Assembly: GCF_000764305.2 (NCBI RefSeq)
Contig: NW_025942174.1
Coordinates: forward strand, 62,001 to 126,000
From: Hyalella azteca
Lineage: Eukaryota; Arthropoda; Malacostraca; Amphipoda; Hyalellidae
Reading direction: 5' to 3'
Length of the DNA stretch: 64,000 bases
Position numbers and translations under genes: made by a program. How positions within the stretch are numbered: position 1 is the first letter of the stretch; each line of letters starts with the position of its first letter. Shown piece after piece: positions 13,301 to 24,200 of this stretch. The notes beneath the pieces were generated by a model, which was given only the letters and a program-made list of their open reading frames with translations, did no database searches and had not been told where the DNA came from.

Positions 13301-16300
13301 CGCATAGATTAGTACATGTATAATGCGCGCGACTACTGCAGGGTTAATGTGTCGGTTTTCCCTGCTCGGTGAGGAGAAAAGAAGCCGCACAACGCAGAAA
13401 AGCTCTGGGTCTTTTTTCTCTGCAGCCTGACTCCGCACATCTAAACGCTGCTAGCCAGCTTGCATACTTTAGTAAAAAAAAATAAAACTCCGTTGCTTTG
13501 CCTCCTCATTTGCAACGCCCCGATTTATTAGCTTAATTTAGTATTAATAGAGTTTGCAGGGCGTCTGGCACCGCTAAATGACCTCTGTACGCAAGGTCAT
13601 CGATGAAGCTTCCTTCCTCAATACCGCTACCTACGATCGCTGCATCTCACAGCCACGTCCGGGACTGTGCCCGCTATTCCCTATCGTATGACTGTTGTCG
13701 ATTCGAGCGTTTGTAAATTTTGCTCAAATCACGGGGGTTACTTGCGGCATTAAGTCAATAAACAGAATTTGGACTTGGCGGCCAAAGCTAGTGACTTAGT
13801 AATGTTTGTAATACTTACGAACTTGTTCCTATAACCTTTTAATGTCACCGTGACAAGAGTCGGCTTCGTGGCGCCAAGGTGGCGGATCCTCGAACGCCGC
13901 ACCAATGATGAGAACTTCTACGTCATTCTTAACTAGACTTTCACTTCTGCGCTTAAAAGGTTCAGTTTGAAGCCTGAATGTTGATTGTATATTGGATTTA
14001 CTTTGTCGATTTCTGAGAATCATGTCCCTGGAATTGGTGGATTAAAACGTGTCCGCGTTTAGTGTGTGGTCGGGGCGAGCTGCCTGCAGTCTCTAGAACT
14101 TGCTCGGGCAGATAGTCTTCGGAGAATTAGTGCTGCTGCAGTTTGCGGCACTATTAATGGCTTGCATCAGAGACGAGTACCATATATAGCTTATTTTCCT
14201 GTTACGCCTATAATCATTAGGGCAAAAACTTGGTTGTTCCTTCCTAGGATTTAGAGAGTTAATCAGCCTGTGTACTGCCTGCATGTAGGAATGTGCCCCA
14301 GGACAAATGATCGGCTAATGTTTAATGAATATAGTTGAGCATGTAATTCTCATACACAACGAATGAAGTAGCAATGTTTAAAACCGCAACATTTTCTCAA
14401 AGAGTTGAATCCTTCCTGCAAGTTACCTTAGCCAAGCGGCTTCTTCATCTATGTCTCTTGATATGTGCATTTATTGAGTTTCTTCATTATTTGTAAAAAT
14501 GCTTGCATTTGGTGTACGTATCTTGCCATTTCAAGCGCATCTAACTCTCTTTATTCATATTAGTGCCGTTCCATTGTTTTATATTGTATTTCTCGAGTGT
14601 ATGAAATTCTGTCGTCTCCAACGTGCATAACCTAAATATTATTTATAAAGTCTGTGCACGACTTATATTGATGTGCTCGTTAAGACGCGTTGACACAACT
14701 TTCAAAATTATTCGAGCCCTCAGTTCAGGGTCATCTCTTGGCTGAAACGAATGGCAATTTCAGGAAATCTTAAATTAATGATAAGCGAGAACGCGTCATG
14801 CGCTCATCGCTACCCAGGCTCCTTCCAAGAACGTTACATTTCTTGATCAACCTCTTCTTAGCACAAGTTGGCGTTCAGCCGTTGATGCAGCGTTGGTGGG
14901 CTGAGTCTGACTGTCTGTCTGTGTCTGACTCTGACAGACTGACAGTTGCTCGGCGGCAGCGCCGGAGTGCGGAGTGTTTGGTGTGCCGTGCAAAAAGACA
15001 GAACATCACTTGCTATTTAAAATACAGCCGGAATACCCTTGAAACAGCAGCGCCTGACTTTCAGGTGTTACTGGGTCGCTTCTTGCTTGCCTCACTTTAT
15101 CGCTGCAACATTGATGCAATTTATTGTGAATTACACGATTCATTCACTTAACAGTTCGAACTGATACCGTGTTTTTTATATCAGTATTTTATCCGTTGTC
15201 TCACTAGGATGATTCTTGCTAGTATCACTTATCAGGCTGTTAGGTAGGATACGAATAGCATTGTCGACTGTTGATGTCTTCACAATCTAAAGAGTTGATA
15301 TTTTGTCTATGGACGGTAACTCTCGTCACTCGTGGCCTTTAGTTACGAATATCATTGCCAAATATCATATCATTATCGAATGTCAGTGTCAAAGCTGCAA
15401 TGGAGTCAATGTCAATGTTGAATTCGTCCATACGGATTTGAGATATTCGTACACACTGCAGAAACATTTATTTATTTCGACTTTTATGGTGCGTAAATTG
15501 AGTTATGCTAATCGGGTAGTATAGCCGCTATAGCGGACCAAATTGCGTTCCATTCTGCATGATTTGTCTAAGAATTAGATCACAACATTCCTTATAGACG
15601 TTTATGACACTTATATATCCAACCGTCTTGCGTGTAAAATGTACACTATTTTAGACTAGTCGCGGTAAATTGGTATGTTATTCAAATTGAAAGTGCTTAA
15701 TTCAACTGGAACCAAAATCAACGACTTGAAAGCGGTGAGATTACATTTTTTTCGTTGGAATCTGATCGAAATATTCGCCACGAATATCAATCGAAAGTAA
15801 TTCATGCTACTCGTTCTGTTGTTACTCAGCGCGCAAGAAGAGCAGGGACGCGTCTGAATATCCTGTCGCCGACCTTCGTCCATAGGGAGTTTTGGTGTAG
15901 TGCACAAGTTACTCCTGGGTATATTGGTGTAGTGTACAAGTTACAAGTCTACGGTAGTTTACCGTAGAAAATAGTTTTGTTTGTGCTGGAATCTCTTGCC
16001 TTTTGATCATTTTGGGTCCATGGGTTATAGTGTTACGTCCCTTCACAATTTGACTGCATTTGCGCTTGTCATGGTTCACCAACGTTGCCACATTTCACCT
16101 CCTGCGCGAGTGCGGCGCAAGCCTCGCAGCGAGGATGGAAACTGGTCAGTAATTGTCACTGAATTATTTGTCGTTTCCAATGTCTCAGACTTCGCTATAG
16201 CGTACAAGTTTTGAAGAGTTAACGAATTTATCGTAAGTAGCCGAAAAATAAAACTCGTTCAAAAGCGAAATTTACTAAAGGTGGTGGCTCAGTTGTGTAA

Positions 16301-16999
16301 AACACGACCATTAAAATACACCCGGTGGCACATACATGTATATGTACCACACTACCACTGCCTATTCAGCGTGTAGAAGAAATCGTTAGCGATCGGCAAA
16401 TGATTCTCCTTTATGTGATATACCTGCTGTGATACTGTGCATTGTTCAGATTATCTATAAGGCCTATGAGTAATTATTGATAATTTACCATATTCAATTC
16501 ATATGATGAGTTATATGCAGGATAATTATAAAGTTTTACGCATCGAAATTCAGACCGTACCGTTTTCGCTTTCCAATGGAGTGTTGAACTAAGATGCCTG
16601 GTCTAAGTTAGGTGATGCATCCAGAGCACAGCTGTGGTCTTCAGTGCACAGGTGCTCCCTGAGTTATGCGTTTATTGACCCATTTATGTACTCGTACAGT
16701 ATTGGAGTCGGCGATGCAAATGGACGGATTTGTCTACGACACTTTTTCATGAGAAGCTTGAATTTGTGAGAGAATAGCTCAACTTGATTTATTTTCTTTT
16801 TCAGATATTTTTGGGTAACTCAAACATTTTGAGGTGCTTACTGTTCGAATGCAATGCAAGAGTTGTTCATGCTTCTTTAAAACTATACTTTAATGCTCAT
16901 GGAGGCAAAGTTTCTGTGTGGGTGGTGTTTTAAGAATACATGATATTAGTTTGAATTATTTAACGGTGTATTAATTCCACGTGCGCCTGCTATAGCACC
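7319..16999. other. Gene-free stretch with GC-richer islands and a duplicated segment
   Basis: No recognisable coding gene. GC-richer patches lie at ~7380-7570, ~8040-8190 and ~8880-9035, in an otherwise AT-rich background. A diverged duplication links ~10400-10550 and ~11030-11175: both share 'TGTGCTGTTTATGCATTC' followed by 'TCTCTTCA' and later 'CTCTTCGTAATC', about 625 bp apart. A shorter repeat, 'TTGTTATGAATGAT', occurs at ~9841 and ~9900. If Smurf starts upstream, this stretch would be part of its first intron (inference). Confidence 0.45.
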
Positions 17000-17791
17000 A
17001 TGGCTCAGCGTAAAGAATCCGTAATCGAAAAGCCTCCTTCAAAATGTTTCATCTGCTCAAGCATCCATAAGAAGATTTGCAAGAAACCGACAAAGAGCAA
17101 GAAGGTTAAAGACATCCGACTGGAGCTACCGCCGTACACTCGTTACGAGCGTGCAAGAAGCCAAGGCAGCGAAAACCAACGTTGCGATCACCGAAATTCC
17201 AGTGCACACCGCACATCAAGCGACGCTAGTCACTCTGGTCGTAGTCTTAGTCGTCGTGAAGACAGCCTGGGTATTGTCTCACGAGCCATCATTAGTGGTA
17301 TTAATGTAATTAAGCAACAATTTTCTCTAAGAATAACTGCTAGTAATTTTGTTCGTCGTAATGATGACCCCGAATGTAGGGGGAAACTCAAAACTAAGTC
17401 ACGCATCGATCACTGCAAGTGTGATGGCAACAACTCGAGGTCTTGTGTCAAGAAAAACAATTCAGAGCGACGACGTTCCCACAGCAGGTCTCGACAAATC
17501 CTTCAAACGTCGCATGTCAATAACTATGAGGAACATCGCTGCCCTCGTTCCCGCGTTCGCAATCGTCGTGCACTGAACACAAGACAGCTTTACAGTGCTG
17601 ACTGCGACCGTGGCGCTGCTTCTCGTCGCCGCGTCCAGCAGTTGTCGCAAGTTGGCGAAGCAAAGCCGAATCTCCTAACTCGTGCTGTCTTCACCGCCTC
17701 GCGCTTTCTACCACGTTCTCGTCGAACCGCTGCTGAACTTCTTGTATTTTGTCTTCCCAAGCCTATTGAGTCAGTTTATCTCTTTCTATGA
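17000..17791 (+). CDS. Hypothetical 263-aa Arg/Ser-rich basic protein
   Basis: An ATG in a strong initiation context (CACCATGG) opens a 263-codon frame, far longer than other unassigned frames in this AT-rich region. It uses CGT/CGC arginine codons and GC-richer third positions than its surroundings, which suggests real coding. The product is rich in Arg, Ser and Lys, with several Cys in short pairs near residue 18 (CFIC), residue 27 and residues ~138-148. It has SR/RS dipeptides (~160-165), and the last ~20 residues are more hydrophobic. I recognise no domain. 'CTATAG' just before CACC could be a 3' splice site, so an upstream exon is possible. No AATAAA is seen close downstream. It sits just before the first Smurf exon found, on the same strand, and may lie inside a Smurf intron. 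Confidence 0.4.
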   Translation: MAQRKESVIEKPPSKCFICSSIHKKICKKPTKSKKVKDIRLELPPYTRYERARSQGSENQRCDHRNSSAHRTSSDASHSGRSLSRREDSLGIVSRAIISGINVIKQQFSLRITASNFVRRNDDPECRGKLKTKSRIDHCKCDGNNSRSCVKKNNSERRRSHSRSRQILQTSHVNNYEEHRCPRSRVRNRRALNTRQLYSADCDRGAASRRRVQQLSQVGEAKPNLLTRAVFTASRFLPRSRRTAAELLVFCLPKPIESVYLFL

Positions 17792-18130
17792 GCTGTTTTT
17801 TTGTTAATATTCTTAACACACAATCGTTGATTCATCCCAATCGCCATCGACATTGAAAGTAGAAGTTAACGTTTTATTTGATAAAAAAAATATCAATGTG
17901 AAGTGACATCTTTCCGTCGAGGATTGCTCATTAATTTTGATAGTACTTGACATTCATTTGACCTGCTCTCCTCATTTTTGTACATATATAAGTGCTAACA
18001 TATATATAATGTTATTGTCATACCCTTTCGTATTGTAATTTCGTGTTTAACTGTGACCAAATCACCTCCGTTTTGCTTTACAAAGCCTGATCGGAGCTAT
18101 GCGACTGAACTGATTGTTTTTTTTCCACAG
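17792..18130. other. Intergenic or intronic, no gene seen
   Basis: AT-rich, with a (TATA)n-like patch near 17985-18010. It ends in a polypyrimidine tract and CAG acceptor directly before the first Smurf exon found. Confidence 0.5.
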
Positions 18131-18267
18131 CATCCTGGGGAGTCGCGATGGGATCACCATCAGCGTGTGGAACAAACGCAAGCTGCAGAAGAAAGGCTCA
18201 AACAACGCGTTCCTGGGCAGCGTCCTGCTCACCCCCACGCTCGTCAACCAGCTCAAGGATACCGGCT
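18131..18267 (+). CDS. Smurf: Smurf exon 1 of those found: C2 domain, C-terminal part
   Basis: It follows a T-rich tract and CCACAG, and ends before GTGAGT. It encodes [16 protein letters not shown] and FLGSVLL, matching the last strands of the SMURF C2 domain. It begins with the third base of a split codon, so at least one coding exon precedes it. Confidence 0.92.
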
Positions 18268-21200
18268 GTGAGTCCTTCACCTTATCTCTGCTATTACTAT
18301 TATCTGAATTACTATACTCTAAATTACCATACTCGTTACTATCTATGAAGATTTTAGTATTCCACTTAGCTTGTTGCTTGCTTATGAATAATTTGTGTAA
18401 ACTTGTTGCTTAATTCGCAATGAGGAAGCCCGTACTTCATTTGTTTGTAAGATATTGAGAGTGTGATGAAACTTATACTCTCAATGCTTAATTTAAAAAA
18501 TTATTTGCATTGTTCCACCCTTATTTTTCCCGTCATCAGGTTTTTAGGTACCAGTAGCCTTGACTGTGTTTTGTATCCATAAGACCAATGGTTAATAAAG
18601 CCATTAATACTACAGATCAACGGCTGGAGCTGGGACGTGATAGCAGCAACCTTCCTGACGACCCTGCGACGGGAGGAGGTGACGTGCGAGGACAGCTCAT
18701 CGTCTCTCTCATGACGAGGGACAACAGGAGTGGCTCGTCCTCTGCTGCTGCTGCTGCCCTGGCCATCACCAACCCTCTCATCAGAGGGCCCGACGACCTG
18801 CCTGAGGTAATATACACTCACCTGCCTACCTAAGAATGTTTAAATTTATTTTATTCATGTGGGGGAAATTAATCATACTCATTCTTTAACTAGAAATCTA
18901 TTTGAAAGTAACTTGTGCTTCAAAATCTGCCTCTGAAATAAGTTCACAATAATAATATTCATAACTCATTAAGGGTCTTTGTTGGAAATTAAGGATAGTA
19001 ATGGTTACTGTAAAAATTGATTTTTGGTTTCAGTCAAAATTATTTATTGACTCCAAATATACGTTTCATAACTCAAATGTATCAGTTTCTAAGAATAATT
19101 ATGATAATTTACCGTAGTGTGTAGGCAAGGTGTGTGTGATTACTGTTACGTGTTTACGTATAATGATCAAATTCAAATATAACTACTATATTGTCAATAG
19201 TATGTCAATGTAAGGCCAGCAAGCCTTCAGTTGTATACCAGATTCCACCGAATACATTTCCCGAAATCTCTTGTCTGGTCTCTGCCCATCTTCCTGCATA
19301 GCTGGGACTCTGAAGTTATACGTCCAGCGAACGTAACAATTGCCATACTGGAAGCGGAAACTTGGGAATGGAGTGTGTGATTATTGGCCCCATTTTTGAT
19401 GTATCACTTTTATAGGGTAGTTTTATTATTTTTTTATCACCGGCTCGCTGACACACCAGAAGCATTTTCTTACACCACACATTACACGGGCAGGGTTGGG
19501 AGGAGCGGCGCACCGCAGCGGGGCGCGTGTACTACGTGGACCACAACAACCGCACCACGCACTGGGAGCGCCCCAGACCCACAGCCTCCACATCACAGCA
19601 GTAAGCGGCGCACACAGCTCCGCTAATGCGGGCCTACATAACTAGTAGCTTTGTTATAATAGTGCAGACTGGACCACAGCCTCCACATCGCAGCAGTAAG
19701 CGGCCCACACAGCTCCGCTAATGCGGGCCTACATAACTAGTAGCTTTGTTATAATAGTGCAGGCTGCAATTTCAGTTTTAACTGTGTCAACCTGCTCCTG
19801 TAATTTTTATAATTTTTTACATGTATTATGTGGGTCTTCTCTACTTTCTGGATATGGTACTTGGGTAAAGAGCGTCGTGTGTGTTGACCTTTTTCTACTC
19901 TCATGGCCTAGTAATTTCCAATGGTTGACACGTTTCTGATGATTAACATTTACTTCTGTTAATTTTCACCCTGTTTTCGACTAATTTTCCTTTGTACTCA
20001 GTTTACTCCTTCTAATCTTTCATTCTTACTTACTCTGAACTTTTTCCTGTGTTGCTTAATTTAATGTTTAATCAGTGTGCAATTCCCCATTGGGTTGTAA
20101 GACTAGTGAGTTATAGTTTGATCTGAACTGTAAAGCGCCTGACCTATTTCTGCTTTAATGGCCTTGTAACTGAAATGTTTCTGATGATTAACCTTTATGC
20201 ATGTTAAATTTCACCCTGTTTTCGACTATTTATCTTTGTGCTCAGTTCAATTCTTCTAAACTTTTATTTTTACTTCATCAGAACTTTTTCCTGGGTGGCT
20301 TAATTTAATGTTTAATCAGTGTGCAATTCCCCATTGGGTTGTAAGACTTAGTGAGTTATAGTTTGATCTGAACTGTAGAGCGCCCTTTCAGTATCCTGCA
20401 ATCTTTAATTTTCTTCGCTTCAATTTGTGATTGTGTAAAGCACCTATTACCTACACTGACCAAACTTACCAGGGATAGAAAACCTCAAAGTTTTGTGCCA
20501 GGCTTCCAAAAAAGTTTTGAGCGTCCGATCAAGATTATCGTTTAAAATTTCTGTTCTGACTTTGGTTTGTCGCTGCGCTAATAGATTTATTCGATTTTCT
20601 GTTGACCTGAGTGGCTTGAAAGTAGCTAGCTTCATGTTAAACAAGACAAAAAGGTAATTTTTAATCACCAGTAATTTGAAGGCTCATGTCTAAATTTATA
20701 GCATAAATGTATTTTGTGCAACAATACTATTTATTGTTTGCAATCTTTTTATTTTATTAGGATCACCTCTTGAAATTAAATATGTTACTTTACTCTTCCA
20801 TTTCGTCTCATTTTTCCCTCTTCTTTTTGTCCGCTTTATTATAGTTTATTTAAACTTCCCTCTAGCTGCACGTTAACATGTATCTCTTGCATTAATATAG
20901 CGTGGCATGATGTGCAGAGCTAGCAGCTCGTCGAGCCCCAGTCGCCACTCGACGTGCTTCGCTGGTAACATCGTCCTGACCAACCCTGCCGCGGCGCTGG
21001 CGTGCGGGGAGACTTCGTCCCTTGCTGCCGACGAGCCAAACGCGTCCACGCCCGAGAAAACCCCTGTTAGGAGGTCGGTTTTATGCATACAAAATTTGCA
21101 TTTTTTATGTAGATTTTATGCCTACAAAATTGACCTTTTTATGGTAATTTTATGCCTACAAAATTGAGCACAGCACGTCTCAGGAACGTGGACTTCATTG

Positions 21201-24200
21201 AGTATTTATTACCATTTAATCACGAATACGTTGCCCCCCGTCGTGAATAGTATAGGTATCATCCGTCTTCAATGGTATAGGTATCTGAAGGACTGGGATC
21301 TCTAATTCCGCCAGTGGACATGACGTTAATTATTTTGCTACGTTAACCGTCGTAAATGCCATCAGTATCTTGAGTAACGGTGACTTGAAATACCTTCAGT
21401 AGACAAAAGTTCACTCTTCATCTGCAGGTCCGTTAACCGTTGCTCTTGCTATCAGGTTCTAAGGTCCCATTAACGCTAGTTTATGTAAGTATGAATACAA
21501 AAGGCTAAATTTTAATGATTTCGAGTTAAGCACAACTGTGCTTTGAATTCGTCTCTATTATTTCTTGAGGAAAATTTTGCACGCATGATCGCTGAATGAT
21601 TCAAAAGAAACGTTTGCAGTGAATATTTTTTAGGAACCCTACACGCCTAAAATTTGTAATTCAAGTTTTGAATCGTAATCTTATCGTGACTTTCAAACTC
21701 AATGTCTGCTATTAAACTCGGTTTATCTAAAATTTATGTCTTCACTCAGTGAATCTTACCAATAAATATTGGCTTTTGACTTTGAATAAATCTGTTAACT
21801 AATTTGTAAAATTTCGCTGGATTGCCTTATATTTTAAATTTTTGTGCCACATAACTTGTTTATACGTCTCCAGTGCACGTACGAGTCCCTATTTCTGCAT
21901 TTTGATGATGTGCAATTTCTCGTCGCCAGGGCTCGCAGCGAGACGATGAGTGGCAGCAACGGTGGCGGTGATCGCAGGAGTGCCCTGGTGCTGCCCCTCA
22001 CCCCCAGCCACTCCTCAGGATCCCATCACTCCTCCCCCAACACCCCACACGGGGATGGCGGAGGCTCCTCATCTCAGCAGCGTCGTCGCTCTGCCCGCCA
22101 TAGGAATTACCTCACCAGGAACAGACTGCACGACCAGCCTGGTGATCTGCCCGCGCACTATGGTGAGACGCTACCGTTGGGCCAGGTTTTTTAGCACATT
22201 TTCTCATTTATGGAAAAAAGCGCTATTGTGCTCGTCATGTCCGTCCAGCCGTCCGTTTGTCCATGACTTCACATTTTTGTCGACGAGAAAATTCGTTCTC
22301 TGTCACTCACTGCAGTGAGTACTGAGTTATATTTTTTTCAGTGCCAAGGTGATGCTGTTCTTTGCTAAATCAAAGTGATTGTCTTTCTTATTATTTTAAC
22401 GTGGTATTCTTCATTATTTTCCGGAGATGTTCAGCAGGTATTTTATTTGTCTTATTATATTTACTGTTACCAGAAATGAACAGATCCTTATCATGTCCAG
22501 TGTACTCTTTCAACAAGGAAAATTGCGATTGTATTTCTCATATATGCTAAATACAGTACTCCTAAAGTAACGATGATATTGCAGAGCTTCGCACCACTTC
22601 CCAGGGCCAAGTTTACTACTTCAACACCGAGTCAGGCGTGTCAACGTGGCATGATCCCAGAATACCCCGGGACCTGGGCCCGCTGGAGGATAGCGAGCTG
22701 GGGCCTCTTCCTACGGGCTGGGAGTTGAGGTTCACAGCATCAGGACGACCGTACTTCCTGAACCATGTTAAGCGCACCACACAGTTTACAGATCCTCGGC
22801 TCTCCAACAGAAACGTCCTCAACAACATACTCAGGTGATTGCTCTCAAGTAGTGAAGATAATTACCCACTCCTTAATTTTTTTGTTTATACTAGCTTCGT
22901 GTCTTTTGTGTAACGGATGTTTGTAAAATTATTTATTTCAATATTTGAGTTTCATTTCAATTGAAAATTGTTCAATTGACAATTGTACTATGTTGTGTAG
23001 TGACATTTTGGATTAAAAAATAATTGCATGGCACATTCTCACAGGAACCGCGAGAGCACTCTAGGCTCAAGTCAGGAGTCGACCTCGACCGTCATCACCA
23101 ACATGTTATCGGCTGTCACGAGCACACAGCCCGTCACAGTCACCAGCAGCACCAACAACACTAACAATAATTTGGGACCAAATGATACTCGTAGCGGTAG
23201 TAGCAGTAGTAATAGCAGCACAACCACCACAACTACAAGTAGCAACCATACCGTCGCTACTGTTGCTGGTATACCTACAAGTGATGACACTCTGAATATT
23301 GAAAATGTAGATCCTATGGAGGTTCTCATTGACTCGCTGTCGCGTTCTAGGCTGGCCAACGGCTCGACGAGTCCACACAGCAGAGTGTCTCCGCCTGCTG
23401 ATCTTGCCGCAGCGCCTAGTGAACCCGTTCCTAACGATAATAGTGTTACTCATAGAACAAGTAGTAGTAATAGTAATAATAGTCCTAGCGATCATACATC
23501 TCCAACATCATCTCCAAATGCTGCGTCTGAAGTAGTTTCTATAGAACCTGTAGTGTCATCGCCTCTGCCAGCTGCCTTAACCACAACTAATCCTATAGCT
23601 ACAACTGTCACCACTTCGACTCCTACAACCGTCCCTTTGCCAAGTACCATCACGTCCACCGCCCCTACCAGCGCATCGAGAACTCCCATACGTCGAGTGC
23701 CACCATTGCCATCCTCGTCAAGCGCTTCCTCAGCTCCTAATCCTAACAGCAACAAAGATCCTGCCCCTCCTACTGATGGGGAAGGCCATGACTGCCCGCC
23801 CAAGTATACCCGCGACCTGGTCGCCAAACTCAACGTGCTTCGTGCGCAGCTTTCTTGTCAAGTCAGTTTGTGTTCATGTCTTGCATATTTTAATGGTTGA
23901 TTATTATCACGTTGAAATTCCACACAAAATTGAATTGGCTTGAATTGATCATCTTGTGCCTCGGTGAATATTTATTGATAGAGATACTGTCTCAATTTAT
24001 GTATGTTAATATTAAATCTTGACGTAATATTTGTCCAAGCTCTAGGGAATTATGATTCAAAAATTGAAATTTGATTTTGTTTGGGATTGATTTTGAATTA
24101 CTCATTGATTGATTTTATTGTGCTGGTATTCCTTGACGACAATTTTTGTTTATATTAGTACCCAGTCTCCAAAGGGAACTGAAACCCTCAGCGTGCGAAC

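Noticed and set aside
13106..13438. 110-codon minus-strand frame
   Set aside because: No recognisable domain and no convincing codon bias; left out.
14798..15151. 117-codon frame on the + strand
   Set aside because: Includes a simple CTGACTCTGACAGACTGACAG-like stretch and shows no domain or splice context; probably chance.
1..18130. Missing first Smurf exon(s) with the start of C2
   Set aside because: I looked for sequence encoding the conserved RLPDPFAK and LDPKWN blocks and did not find it; it may lie outside the window or have been missed.
23072..23833. Minus-strand frames across the Smurf linker exon
   Set aside because: Shadows of the repetitive AGT/ACC/ACT codons of exon 7 on the other strand.
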